A stretch of 64,000 nucleotides of DNA from Mauremys mutica (GCF_020497125.1 NC_059072.1:273278045-273342044), one strand, 5' to 3'; positions 35,269 to 47,640 are shown, numbered from the stretch's first letter. Notes: generated by a model not told the origin, from the sequence alone. Program-made: numbers and translations.

Positions 35269-35655
35269 TCTGTTCTTCACTATGGTTTCAAACAATTTGC
35301 CTGGTATTGAATTAGGCTTACCAGCCTCTAATTATCAGAATCACTTCCCGATTCTTTAAAAAAAAATAGATGGTATCACATTAGCTATCCTCCAGTCAAC
35401 TGGCACAGAGACTGTTTTAAGCAATAGGTTACATACCACTTCTAGTAGTTCTCCAATTTCATATTTGAGTTCCTTCAGAACTCTGGCATTAATATAATCT
35501 CATCCTGGTGATTTATAACTGTTTAATGTATCAATTTGTTATAAAACCTCTTGTATAGACACCTCAATCCAGGACAGTTCTTGGGATGTGTCACCTAAAA
35601 AGAATGGCTCAGTTGTGGGAATCTCTGTTACATCCTCTACAGTGAAGGCCAATGA
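35269..35655 (-). mobile_element. L3-like LINE, continuation
   Basis: CTTCACTATGGTTTCAAACA, CAATTTGCCTGGTATTGAAT and later text follow the same order as 62420-62470 of the other L3-like copy. This is upstream reverse-transcriptase sequence of the element that starts at 32413. Confidence 0.7.
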
Positions 35656-35663
35656 AAAGAATT

Positions 35664-36055
35664 CATAGACTCATAGACTTAAAGGTCAGAAGGGACTGTT
35701 ATGATAATCTAATCTGACCTCCTGCACATTGCAGGCAGCAGAACCTTGCCCTCCTACTCCTGTATTAGACCCATAACCTCTGGCTGAGTTACTGAAGCCC
35801 TCACATCATGATTTAAAGATTTCAAGTTAAAAGAGAGTCAGCCATTTACACTAGTTTAAACCTTCAGGTGACCCTTGCCCCACGCTGCAGAGGAAGGCGA
35901 AAAACCCCTAGGCTCTCTTCCAATCTGACCTGGGGGAAAATCCTTCCTGACCCCAAATATGTCAATATTGTGGAGCCTGAGTATGTGGGTGGGTAATTTG
36001 TTTATCTTCTCCACAGTTGCCTTGACCACATATGAAGCTTCACTATAAACCACAT
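35664..36055 (-). mobile_element. CR1-like 3' end of another subfamily
   Basis: The plus strand reads ATAGACTCATAGACTTAAAG, GGTCAGAAGGGACTGTTATG, then CCTTGCCCCACGCTGCAGAG and TCCTTCCTGACCCCAAATAT. This wording belongs to a CR1-type 3' untranslated region distinct from the other copies. There is no coding part. Confidence 0.65.
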
Positions 36056-38360
36056 AAAAATTCTAGAAATCCATTAGAGTAATTCAGGATTCTTACTGTA
36101 CTTTATTCAATTTGGATACCCTTATTTACATAAATAGGACCATGAATGGTCCCATGGGTTTTGGTAAAGTCAATTGAGGGTAAGATATTCCTGATTACTA
36201 TAGGAATCTGGCTCTAAGTTGTGTTTCACTCTGCTGAGTTCATTATATATATTCTAGAGAGACTCCTTATATTTGCCATTAAACTAGATAGAGAAATGGG
36301 AGGGCAAAACTTTAAAATCCATTTCCCACATGAGATTTTCCTTCATTTCCTTCTGCCTCTTTATAAATTAGAGTAATCAATTAGCAATATTTACTAATTT
36401 CTCTTGAGAATGGTCTGATGTTTTCATGCAGAAATACTGGAATCAGATATTTTTAATTAAACACCTTTTTTTTAAATGGTGGCTTTAAAACATATTTTAT
36501 ATATGGTAAGAACTGAATATAGGGAATTTTTAGGGATTTATTAATCTTTATATATTTATGTACATAATTTTGTTAAAGTTCCTTTTCCCTTTAGAGCTTT
36601 CATTACTTCTTAGTCTTTTTGCACTTTCTTTTTTTTTTTCTTCTGATCTTCTGTTAGTCACGTTCTATGGTACTCTAGGTTCTCAGCAATGTAGTTTATC
36701 TCTAGCAGCAGATCCCTCAGAAATTCCCCTGACAAATTACCTGCATAAGCTGCAGAGTGGTTCCTTGCCAACTTTCTAACACTTCTGTCAGTGAAAGGAT
36801 GCTTGTATATATTCGTCTCCACCTAATTCTTGTATTTCTTTCCCTGACACTTCATTTTAGACTTATATGTCGTTGATATTTAGATTCCTGCTATAGTATT
36901 TTAAAAAATCAATTTTGGGACTAGATTTAGCTTTATGATAGATGATAGATACAGGAATTTTAAGATGATGTTTCAGGCTGGAGGGAGGATGAAGAAAATA
37001 AAACCTATATACAAAAAATGGTTTATCAGAGTAGTGTTTCTAAAAGAGCTGAATAGTTCTTTGATCAAAACCTTTTGTATATATGCACATGAAAGAAAAT
37101 AAGTGAACGCTTTGCCTGCTAATTCCTTTAACTACCCAGAAATCTTATTATAGGGCTTCCGTTTCCACAGTGCTTGAAGGGAAGCCCCAACTGACTGATA
37201 TTGTCAGCTAGGTTCCACTCACTGGGAAATTCTAGCTGTCAGTTTATTTAGATTTTTACTAACCTACAATAATAGAGGATCCATTCAATACTCAGGGCAA
37301 ACACCCTTCACAAACTTTTAAAAATATACTAATAATTAAATAGACTCCTCAGTTCCCTGGATAGAATCAAACAACACAGTAATAATATCAAAGCAACAAG
37401 ATTTATACACAAAAACCCTATAGCATCACTATCTAGCCCTATGCAATACCCATCTCTTCACAGAAAAGGGAGAAAAGTGGGCCTTTCAACATGCCCTGAG
37501 GGCAAACTCAAGCTGGTAAGGGCCTAAGATACAAGAGAATTCCAAGTTATTTTCTTACATAAAGAGAGGGGACAGCTATAAAGGATGAGAGAATGACAGA
37601 GTCAAGATAGTATAAGTTATATTGATACTATTATAAATATATGTTATCTGTTTGCAAAGTTATATTATTTTTATAAATCATAGCCATCAGCATGTATTTT
37701 TAAAAGTAACTGTTTCAATGTTTTCTTTTCTTTTAAAAAAATAATCCTGCAATATCAGACTATCATGGAAGGAAAATTGGGAAAGAAACAATTTTGTTTC
37801 AGGTTTTCTAGTTAATAAAATGTGATTTTATAACTTATGAAAAATACCTTTTAAAGACTTCCTTTCATTATTCAAGAGCATGAATTGGAACAAATTTGCA
37901 ACTGAAGTATCAAATTTATAGCTGGAGTTAATTCTTAGAATCTTATTCTGTACATAATTGTCAGTGGGAGAATTTAGGGTTTGACAGGTGAATTCAGCAC
38001 AGAAGAGGAAGGTGCATGGACTGAATCCACGGATAAAAAGTACCTGCATGATTCATGGAGAAGTGGACACTTCATTCCAATAACACTAGTAGACTTTATG
38101 ACTTGTGCATCTTCCTAAAAATGTACCCTAAAATAGATAACATTTTGTATCTTTTAAATATCATCAGGGATACATATAATGCAAGAGGGATTCCCCAAAC
38201 AGCAATTTAAGTGTTTTTTTCCTCCCAAAAGCAAGAAAGAGACAGAAAGAACTCCAACCCCAAAACATCACTCTTAAATATTAAAAACTGTAGGAATAAT
38301 TTTTCTGGACATAAAGAACTTTCATATGGCTTGATTTGAGTGCAAGGTTAAACTGTAAAC
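36056..38360. other. Unassigned AT-rich DNA, 2.3 kb
   Basis: No gene or element recognised. Frames here are under 75 residues without motifs. Confidence 0.45.
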
Positions 38361-38365
38361 AAGAG

Positions 38366-38903
38366 TGTAACAGGCTGTGTGCTGGAGACTGTTTTCAGGC
38401 TACTTGAGATAAGTGAAAACGCCCTGAACTGATAAGCTTGAAATATAGATAAGGTGAGGACACAAGTGGTTCTTACATGATCTGCAAAGTGATTGGTCCT
38501 TACATGGTTGGAAATGTCCAAACCAGTTAGGAAAAAATCTATATAAACTGTAGTGTGTGTGAGATGATTTGGAATTATGGTATCAGCCTTTACCTAACCC
38601 CCTGTATCTGGGTCTGGCAAGCATGGGCACAGAGCTTTTACATCCCTGATGAAGAAGCCTGAATGATGAGCTGGAGTCAAACTGACCTTTTAGATCCCAG
38701 TGCAGTGGATGAAGTGTTCTCCCAGAACTGGATGAGGTATTCTGGATAAGCCAAGTGGGAAAAGGTTTTGGAGGGAGTCCAAATAAAATTGTCTTCCTTT
38801 GTCAAGTAAAGCATGGGGGCCATAGTATGTTCTTCCTTTTATAGAAGATATCTGACCCCTCTCCTTTGGCTCAAATAAAGTTACCTCTTTGTCCCCCCGT
38901 GCA
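38366..38903 (+). mobile_element. Possible old solo LTR
   Basis: A TATA-like CTATATAAACTG at about 38540 and AAATAAAGTTACC at about 38872 stand about 330 bases apart, inside a block that can be read from TGTAACAGG to CCGTGCA. No exact target duplication is seen. The promoter-to-polyadenylation spacing fits an LTR, but the call is weak. Confidence 0.3.
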
Positions 38904-38909
38904 GGAAGA

Positions 38910-39975
38910 GTTCCTCAGAAAGTCTAGGTCCAAGATAAGTCCTTTCAATTTGAATTTCAACCTTAATCATTTGACAATTGTTTGACCTGTATTTGTTTCT
39001 TGAAAAACAGAAACCCAACAAATGATTCCCTTAACAAAGACCTACTTTTGCACTTTTCTCCCTCAATCCTAACTCAGGGAAATCTCCATTTGACTTCAAT
39101 AGGAGATTTGCCTGAGTCAAAACTAAGTCTTGAGTGTCCTCTTTCTTCAGGTATTTTGTATGTTAGCTAAAGAAGAATTAGAAGGAACAAGACACAGTAC
39201 TTCTTAGAGTGAAAAGAAATGTGGAATTATATTTTGAAGCACTTTTTTATTTAATTAACAATTTGTTTTGTTTTATAATATATTGAAGACCAATTGGAGG
39301 AAGAACAGAAGAAAGAGAGACTTTTGATTTGGATCTAGGTCAAAGTTCATTTGACTAGTCAACAATAAACCTAGTGAAAAATGCGAAATTATAGAAAAGT
39401 TGATATAGCAATAGCTACAGACCTCCCAAAGGCACAGAAGCTTCTGTTAGTCCAAGTTACATAGGAAAGCTATCACTTCAATTATTGATGCTTATACATC
39501 CACATTCACAGCTGTCCATCAACAGACCATCTCCTGACTAATAACAGAGTTGGATTAAATAGGAACCTGTCCAGAGGTATAAATACCTGACACCTGTCTA
39601 GGAACAGAAAGATTTTGACAAGCTGCCTTGGGTATAAGTAGGTAAAATAGCCCTGCAATAACAGCCAGTGTGTTTTTGGATGAAGAGACAGTCTCTCTTT
39701 CACTTGTAATTGTAAGAAATTCTACAGTTGTAAGGCACCCATCACTATAACTCTGGAATGTGCATTATGTATACTGACACATCGAATTCTGGGAACGTGA
39801 GTCACATTCTCTTCTTGTCGCCCTCAAACAGATTACATTGCAGTTTTTAATTTATTTTCTTTCAAGTTTTTGAGCAGACAGGGTTCAAGCTTCTCTGCCT
39901 AACCTTGAGAACTAGGAATTTACTTGTATTTTAAAATGAAAGTTTCACATTAATTAGATGCCAGCTGGGACTTGA
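38910..39975. other. Unassigned DNA
   Basis: No gene or clear repeat. It has a CCATTTGACTTCAATAGG palindromic core near 39086-39105. Confidence 0.45.
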
Positions 39976-39980
39976 ACTAA

Positions 39981-40012
<32 letters not shown>
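39981..40012. repeat. (ATCT)n microsatellite
   Basis: Eight tetranucleotide units. Confidence 0.95.
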
Positions 40013-40354
40013 CAAAGACTTGCAATAAAACACCAAAAATTGAAAACATTGTGGGTGAACTAAATTTCCGTGTTAATCTTAGCTGTCATAGCTCACAATT
40101 TAACAAAATAAATGGGCCTAGATCTGCAGTATATTTGTCATTCAATAAGTGATTGAACCATGACAATCCCACAGCAATAATTAAACATGCAAACAAACTG
40201 CAAAGAAGCAAATTATTCACTGGTTATTTACATAATGGTGTATTTTCCTTATTTATAAATCTTTAGATAAAATGTGGCATTTTACTGCAGCACCAATTTA
40301 GACTTCAGAGATAAGGAAAACTTTAGGTAATCTATTAGCCTGGTATGCACAGAT

Positions 40355-41118
40355 AATGCGGTTCCTAGAGAGTAGTTAGAATTAGTTCACTGTCAAGCTG
40401 GAAGGCCAAATCAAGTGGTGTCCCACAGGGATCTGTTCTGGGTCAGAGTCTTTTCAATATCTTCATCAATGATTTAGATAATGGCATAGACAGTACACTT
40501 GTAAAGTTTGCAGATGATACGAAGCTAGGAAGAGTTGCAAGTGCTTTGGAGGATAGAATTGAAATTCAAAATGATCTTGACAAACTGAAGAAATGGTCAG
40601 AAGTAAATAGGATGAAATTCAATAAGGACAATACAAAGTACTCCACTTAGAAAGGAACAATCAGTTGCACAAATACAACATGGGAAATTACTGCCTAGGA
40701 AGAAGTATTGTGTAAAGGGATCTGGGGATCATAGGGGATCACAAGCTAAACATGAGTCAACGGTATAACACTGTAGCAAAAAAAGCAAACATCATTCTGG
40801 GATGTATTAGCAGGAGTGTTGTAAGCAAGAAACGAGAAGTAATTCTTCTGCTTTATTCCATGCTGATACAGCCTCAACTGGAGTGTTGTGTCCAGTTCTT
40901 GGTGCCACATTTCAGGAAAGATGTGGACAAATTGGAAAAAGTCCAGAGAAGAGCAACAAAAATGACTAAAGGTCTAGAAAACATGACTGAAAAAATTGGG
41001 TTTGTTTAGTCTGGAGAAGAGAAGACTGAGGATATGATAACCGTTTTCAAGTACATACGAGGTTATTACAAGAAGGAGGGAGAAAAACTGTTTTCCTTAA
41101 CCTTTGAGGATAAGATAA
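40355..41118 (+). pseudogene. CR1 ORF2 fragment, left of the provirus
   Basis: The frame reads [20 protein letters not shown] and [17 protein letters not shown] near 40410-40550, then MSQRYNTVAKKANIILG (40752-41009) with RPQLECCVQFLVPHFRKDVDK-like wording. There are frameshifts and a stop in the middle. The CR1 is broken at 41118 by the provirus and resumes at 48508. Confidence 0.88.
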
Positions 41119-41140
41119 TGTCGGAGAAGAGCCCCCAAAT
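41119..41140 (-). repeat. Extra 22 bp between the 3' LTR and the target duplication
   Basis: It reads TGTCGGAGAA then GAGCCCCCAAAT. The first 10 bases repeat the adjacent LTR end, and the other 12 equal the spacer plus the start of the primer-binding site found beside the 5' LTR (48047-48058). Confidence 0.85.
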
Positions 41141-41589
41141 TGTCGGAGAAAAACTTAGTTCTCGCTTTTTGTTTGGGTGCAGCAAAATCAAATACTTTAT
41201 TATTTCTCCAGTAATTACAATGGAGGGAGAGAGTGCCATAGGACACAGGGTCACCCCAGTCCCGGACAGGTCTCTCAACTGGTAAACAATTATATCAAGC
41301 CTTTATACCTTTGTTACAGACAATTTCTAACAATCATGGAGACAGTAAAAGAAAACATTTGCATTTGTTTATACATAAGCTTCTTTGCTATCTTATTTGT
41401 CTTTCTACTAGAAAAAAGCAAGATTGCATATTGCAAGGTCATAATAACTTTCACACAGTTCACTCTGTCTTACATTATCTTACTTCTACAAATCTCACAT
41501 CATTAGGATCACAGCTAACTCATGCTAACTTAACTAACATACATTTAAGATCTCTTCAAATCCTTATTAATTATTTATTGGCTTCCACA
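41141..41589 (-). mobile_element. 3' LTR of the provirus, 449 bp
   Basis: TG...CA ends (TGTCGGAGAA / GGCTTCCACA on the plus strand). On the element strand it has GGTATAAAGG (complement of 41301-41310) as TATA box and AATAAA (complement of 41196-41201) as polyadenylation signal. It is nearly identical to 48059-48507. Confidence 0.93.
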
Positions 41590-41601
41590 CTCCCCCCTTT
41601 T
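41590..41601 (-). promoter_or_regulatory. Polypurine tract
   Basis: On the element strand it reads AAAAGGGGGGAG directly before the 3' LTR, the expected primer site for plus-strand synthesis. Confidence 0.88.
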
Positions 41602-41625
41602 GTACTTCTAGTACAACAAACAATT

Positions 41626-43133
41626 TCAAATCTCAGTTCGCATTAAACCATGGATTTCAGATTCTACAGCAGATATGTCAACATTAGGGGTTTTCATGGG
41701 ATGTAATGACAATGCATGATTAGCATGAACATGAAAGGTATTATTACTATCATTACGTCTTTTACAACAACAACAACATAATCCTAAACTAACTAACAAC
41801 ACTACAAACAATAACAGTCCCATAGGAATAAAATAATGGGGTTGTTGTACAGTTTTGGTTACAAAGCACAATACATCATACTTAGTACATAAAGTAGACA
41901 CTCCATAAGCTGCATGAAAGGCATTCTGTGCAGCAGGATATATATTCTGAAGCATATGAATTTGCCCATGCAATTCAGAGATTCTTCAAACCTCTGGTAA
42001 CAATGAAAGCAAAATTTGAAACCGATCAGGCACTACTCTAATCCAATTAAAATATACCTGAAATCTAAGAGCTACTTACAACATTCTATCTGCAGGCCAG
42101 GAAATGATATGATTGCCTGCAGCAGTGGTAAGATTAATATGTATATCTTGTAAAGTGGTGGCATCAACGTACACATAGCTATCATTAGCCTGAAAAAGTG
42201 GGTGTCCTGTCAGGGTAGTTCCATGACCTCTACCCTCCCAGCAAATATTGGCATAAACAGTGACAACTTCCCCTGGCTTCAGTTTCTGTACACACTGAAG
42301 CTGTGGTGGTTCTAACGGCCAAAATGTCCATAGATTTCCTAACCCCATCCAAATATCAGCTGTAATCCCAGGAGCACTAACTAAAAATCGATTAGGAGAA
42401 TCAGGTGGTCTCACTTCCCAGATATCTCGGTGAATCACCCAATCCCACATGCATCCTCCCCATGGACCCGGTAGGATTCGGTATGTGGGAGCCCACACCC
42501 ACCCTAACCGGTCCATATGCTTGGAAGGAGCACTGCGAATGTCCACACTTCCATCCAGAAAGTGTCCAAGTATGTCTGCATGACCACAGATCAGATGGTA
42601 CTCCTGATGCGTCTGTAAGGGCAGTGGGCCAAGTCCGGTCTAGATCCCACTGCAATGCCTTCCCAGCCTCAGTGATATTCAATACCATCGCTGTCAGTAA
42701 CTTCTGGGTCATAGAACTAAGGGTGGAAATGACATGTAACTCACCAACTCCAGCCTGTACTTAAGATAGCTGAGCTTCAAATATAAGGCTAGTGGCCTTT
42801 TCTAGTTGGCCCAATTTCTTATCATGTTCTTGGCCTTTAAGGATAGTCCAAATGGCTACTACACTATTGGCCCCAGCCCACAGGGATCTGGTCAATTCCC
42901 TTTTTGTCCAGAGGAAATAACCCAGGCCTTTTAGTTGTGCTAATCTAATGGCAGCCCCTTGTGAGCAATCTGGGTATGTAGAAGTGATTTGAAAACCTGA
43001 TAAGGGCAATGTCATTTAAAATCCAATTAGGGAGGGCAATACATACTGAAGGATTTATCCAAAACACAGGGCGCAGCCTGTAGAATAAACCCCCAAATCC
43101 AATTAATACCACATTCCCAAGCATGTGTCCCAC
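41626..43133 (-). pseudogene. env: Env-like glycoprotein remnant
   Basis: It lies between the integrase and the polypurine tract. Four minus-strand pieces in differing frames make it up. At 42761-43015 there is a helical, Leu/Ile-rich stretch that ends at an in-frame TAA. At 42401-42712 the same reading continues. At 42076-42546 there is a Trp- and Pro-rich part with a possible N-glycosylation site (HINLTT). At 41626-41973 there is a hydrophobic span (FIPMGLLLFVVLLVSLGL) followed by CCCCCKRR, a membrane anchor with a Cys-rich basic tail. I do not see a surface subunit, a clear furin site or the usual gammaretroviral CX6CC block, so the type of env is open. It is not functional. Confidence 0.55.
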
Positions 43134-43446
43134 AAATTTCTTCCAGACAGTGTGTAATTCTTTGTTTCTTCACCAGGGTCAGTTCTCTATGTCCTTAATT
43201 AGTCAGGAATTCCTGGACTTTGGCAATGTCAGTGGAGTGAGTGTTTCTTCTTCTTCCCTGAAGCAGTCGTGGTTCAGCATCCTACAGGGGAGATTACCAG
43301 GACATCATCCTGTAATGATTTTGCTTCTTCTAGAAAAGTTTAAAGGCACAGTAGTTTGTCAGTGGACAAGGGAGAAGTTGCCAGCACGTCACCTTGTCTT
43401 TTTTCCCGCTGTCCAGAAGCACAGTGGAACTAGAAGAAAGAAGAGG

Positions 43447-44385
43447 CTAATCATCAGTAGGAAAATTCTCCTGATGTGGAGGGGTCCTTTTGCAGTGAGA
43501 ATCCTGGGTCCAAGCAGCCAGTCTTTGGCACTTCACAGCGGTGTTGGTAGTCAGCAGGACTTGGAAAGGGCCTTTCCAGCGTGGAGCCAAGGCAGTCTTT
43601 CGTTGATGGATCTTTATGTAGACCCAGTCTCCTGGTTCCAACGAGTGGCAAGGTTGCACAGGATCCTTCGGTAGTGCTTCCTTCACCTGTGTATAAAAAG
43701 ACTTAACACATTTCATTAGTGCCTGACAACACTTAAGCATTATGTTATCCATCAAATGAATGTCCATCTGAACTGGGGTTAGTGGGGTGCAGTTGGTAGT
43801 CAGCATTGGGTGTCCTGTCAAAATTTCATGAGGGCTGAGTCCAGTCGTTCGATTGGGAATGGCTCCCATACTCATCAGTGCCAAAGGAAGGGCATCCGGC
43901 CACTTTAAGTTTGTTTCAGCACAAATCTTGGCCAGTTTATTTGTTTAAAATCCCGTTCTGGCGTTCCACTGTCCCAGCAGACTGTGGGTGGGGAGGGCAG
44001 TGAGCTGCACATAACTCCTTTACAATCTGTCCAGTAAAATGAGTTCCACGATCACTGTTGATACTCACAAGGATGCCAAAACGTGGCACAAAATCTTTAA
44101 GCAAAATTTCACAACAGTCCTGACATCTGCTTTCCTGCAGGGAAAAGCTGCAACCCAATTGGTAAATACATCAACTAAAACTAATACATATCCATATCCA
44201 CAACATTTAGACATTGAAATAAAATCAAGCTGAATATTTACAAAAGGTCCCCAAGGAGGAGGGTGGGCTGCCCGCTGCACACCAATCTCGTTTAACTGCA
44301 GCAACCATCCCCCCCTTTCCTTGGTAGTCAGCCAAGTCGTAGCCGTGAGCGGTGTCCTTGACTGGGGCCAGTGCATGTTAGCTAT
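43447..44385 (-). pseudogene. pol: Retroviral integrase remnant (pol)
   Basis: Integrase joins viral DNA to the host genome. In 44065-44376 the minus strand has IQLDFISMSKC (first catalytic Asp) and VFTNWVAAFPC. After a frame change, 43937-44158 has SINSDRGTHFTGQ (second Asp) and QSAGTVERQNGI (catalytic Glu), then a stop. After another change, 43447-43884 has the C-terminal domain with EPGDWVYIK and [12 protein letters not shown], a GPY/F-type module typical of gammaretroviruses. All three catalytic residues remain but lie in broken frames. The N-terminal zinc-binding part and everything upstream in pol are missing, ending near 44385 at a pyrimidine-rich tract. Confidence 0.85.
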
Positions 44386-44393
44386 TCTCTTTT

Positions 44394-44455
44394 TCTCCTT
44401 TCATGGCTTTTCTTTTTTCTTTTTTTTTTCTTTTTTTTTTCTTTATTTTATAACC
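44394..44455 (-). repeat. Polypyrimidine tract (A-rich on the element strand)
   Basis: A run of TTTTCTTTTTTTTTTC type, adjoining the abrupt start of the integrase remnant. Confidence 0.8.
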
Positions 44456-46859
44456 TACAAAGGAAACTTTTACTCTTTACGTATACACCTTCTGTTATAC
44501 CATGAACACATAAACATTACTGTTATACAGTACATTAGTCTTATTATTCAATGTATGCCACATATACCCTTTCATTAAAATAACCTTATTACAGAACTTT
44601 GGAACAACAAGCCAGGACAAGCACACCCACTTTGAGAAGTTCACTTAATGTAACCTCTAGTCCAATAGCTTTCCACCATCCCCAGCCCTCTGGCTAAAAG
44701 TCTGAGGTAGCCAGAAGGATCCCTTGTACAATATGGGGAGTGGGTTAACTTTTCATGTCCTTGCTTCCAAAGACTGTCAGTATGCAAATTTTAACAACAA
44801 TTCTAATTAAAAGATTAGGCCAATGTAGTTTCTTTCTCTTACTGAAGAAAATGTATTAGACTTTAGTATATCACATTTTTCTGATGTAACCAAACACTTT
44901 GTATTCTAAGTTGAACAAAACAAGTATCTGCATTTCAATCCAACACTTCCGCTTGATTTCAAATCAGACCATCTCATGAAAATATTAAACACAACAATTC
45001 TGGCCACGAGACAAACACCACAAGACAGAACATAGAACACACAACATAATTTTGACTGTGCCAGTAAATCATGGTACGTTGAATGCTGTGCAGCTGGCAT
45101 TAGTTTTCTTTGATTATCTGAAAGACAAAAACAGAGGTCCACCCCTTCTGGGCAGTTAAATACTTAAAATATACAAATACTCTTGTTGATTCTAGGCAAA
45201 ACAGAGGAATTACCCCATATTTTCTCGTATGTGTTTCTTAGACAGCCCTGGTTCAGCGGCCTCTACCTTATCAGTTAGTTAATTTGCATTAACACAGATG
45301 CTTTCTGGCTTGCTTTTTTTTGACTTTTAACTCCTGCTTTTAAACACTGAAAGAAAACAGCACCACTTATAGTGCCTTTAGAGCCTAATAAAATTTTCAT
45401 TACATAGCACTGTATACATTCTTCAACTGATTTAACAAAATTGTTCATAGCCAAATGATTGCAATCTATTAATTTCTTTGCCTGAATTTATTTACAAACA
45501 TTTCAAAGACACCAAAAACTTTTCTCTTTAGCATTTTTACAAAGTTCAACTGCTGTTCCCTCCAGCAACTACAGAGTCAACTGTTCACTTTCCTTAAAAA
45601 TCACTTGCTTGTCTCCCAACAGTCACTTTTATCAACTCAAATCACCATTCCAAATATCCTCCTGAGTATTTGAAATCCTCATGCTTATATTCACTTACTC
45701 CTCCTTTCCACTACACCCTCAAAAGTTTCCAACCTGTTTTCCAATCTCTTTGTCTGTTGCCTGCCCGCCTGGGCCCAATCCTTTTTTTCTCGCTGAGCCG
45801 TCCCTTCCATTTGGCACCAATTTGCTCCACTACCAGTTTAGCTAGGATGGTGAGCTTCTCAACTAGCCCCACCCTTCTGGTCTTTTCCCCAAAACATTTC
45901 TACTCACAAGACTACCCGAGTCCTCCCTTGTAAGGCTTGCCACCTGGGCAAAAATACATGGCCATTGCGTAAAGGCCATTTACTCAACACACAATCCAAA
46001 CCCCTTTAGGGGGTCTACCCAGAGACCCACCCATTTGTATGCTGACACTTAAACAGAAAAGAAAATTACACAGAAAGCAGAGAGAATTACAGTCTAAGCC
46101 AGATTTTTCTACTTCTATTACATTGTCCGTTACAGGGGGCGGGACAGAAAGATCTCAATACAACCTCAGAGCTTCATCGCACACATGGCTTCCACTCTGA
46201 GGAATTACGAACGAGAAGTTCAGTTCCGCTCACACACCCAACGCCCAAATGAACAGAGCAGAAAAACAACAGTAACCGGTAAAACAAAACAGAACAAAAC
46301 CAGATAGTGTTTCCTTATTCTATTAGGGCTCACCTTTAATCATGCTATTCTTAACATATAACACCAACAATACCAAACAAAGCAAACATAAAATAACAAG
46401 GGTAAAACAGATAGATGGTGGAAATTCTGCAGGGCTCCCCCATACATAATTGCTCACCAAACTGTGACAAATTCCTGTTACTAATTTATCCCTCATGTCA
46501 GGTGATCAGACTGACAGAGCATATAATCAAATTTTAAAGCTTCATTTAAAATAATAAAACAACAATGGAGAGTGTTGGGAATGCTCCCACCTCACACAGG
46601 AAAAATATGAATGCCCCAAGCCTTAAGCCACTTTAATACTCACACATGTCTCACTGGAAAGTTAAGCTCTGCAAATATAATTCCAATTCTGTAACTTGTA
46701 CTGCCTTTGGTTTGCCTCTGTCTCTATTTTCCACAAGCAGCTGGGGCTGAAAGCAGTTTTTCTTTGCACTTAGCATAGTCCGCACTGATTCTTGACCTTG
46801 AACACCAAATAACTTCTCCTTTATCTCCGGGCTAAGCTGAATTTCAAATTAACCCGTTC

Positions 46860-47123
46860 CTAGACAAATTGCTCACACTGTGTCAGAGGCTTTCTTTGGT
46901 GATTAAAGGCTCCTCTGAGATATATGATCTTATCTAGATTGAAGGTACCTTCTAATGGGCATTGTTTAAATGAATTTTCACGCGTGTGAAGATTCCAATT
47001 CGCTAAATACCTGCAGGTTTTAGGACCATAATGTACGTACATGTAATATGCTGGGGTACCCTTAGGGGGTAAGGGGGGGTAAGGTGGAAAGTTTAGACTG
47101 TCCCTCCCCCATGTTCCAATCAC
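46860..47123 (-). pseudogene. Possible gag matrix trace
   Basis: An 87-residue frame has a Pro-rich start (FPPYPPLPPKG) and LEGTFNLDKI, a pattern reminiscent of the matrix segment before the first helix in gammaretroviral Gag. Position and strand fit, but length and context do not allow a firm call. Confidence 0.3.
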
Positions 47124-47540
47124 ACAAACTGAGGGGGTGCCCTGTCCGCGCTAGCGGATCAGAATCTAAGGATCTCTCCCTACAGGGTACTCACACAGGA
47201 GAGACTCACAAGGAAGACTACGACTCTCTTACACCTCCCTTCAGCAAAGAGCGTTGGCTAGTCTCTGGGAAACGGCGCCGCTTACTCTAATTGCATCCAG
47301 TGAGACGAACAGATTGTCAGTAGCCCACACAGAAGGGAAAGGGGAGGGAAGATGGGTTCACACACTCCTAGACCCAGGCAGCTTCCTCGCCGGACTATGC
47401 CAGGCTGAGTCAGCCCACCGTGGGTCGGATCTCCTAAAGATCCACTAGTTACCGGGCTTGCGTTAGAGCAGTCCTGATCATTAGCTTCCGCTTCACAGGG
47501 TACTCTGGGTGTCTTCCGATAACGATCACTCACACTGGTG

Positions 47541-47560
47541 TACACACACACACACACCAA
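47541..47560. repeat. Short (AC)n tract
   Basis: About nine CA units in the provirus interior. Confidence 0.85.
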
Positions 47561-47570
47561 GGCCTCTTTT

Positions 47571-47640
47571 CTTCTTTTTTTTTTTAACCTTTTTTTAACC
47601 TTTTTATCTTTTTAAATTTTTTTTTCTTTTTTTAACCACG
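47571..47640 (-). repeat. Second polypyrimidine tract of the provirus
   Basis: TTTTTTTAACC-type units recur four times in T-rich DNA. On the element strand this is A-rich and lies at the boundary between the leader and the non-coding interior. Confidence 0.75.

Larger units (their letters stand above)
44456..47570 (-). other. Provirus interior without recognised coding, 3.1 kb
   Basis: Where gag, protease and reverse transcriptase should be, no frame exceeds about 92 residues. One minus-strand frame (46860-47123) has CPLEGTFNLDKIIYLR, loosely like the start of a gammaretroviral matrix protein, and may be a gag trace. The rest is AT-rich with stops in all frames. I see no host coding sequence captured here. 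Confidence 0.5.

Noticed and set aside
43447..44385. A domesticated host integrase gene
   Set aside because: It lies inside a provirus with LTRs, primer site and target duplication, and is broken by frameshifts.
44456..47570. A captured cellular gene in the provirus
   Set aside because: I looked for a long frame or familiar host protein and found none. All frames are short.
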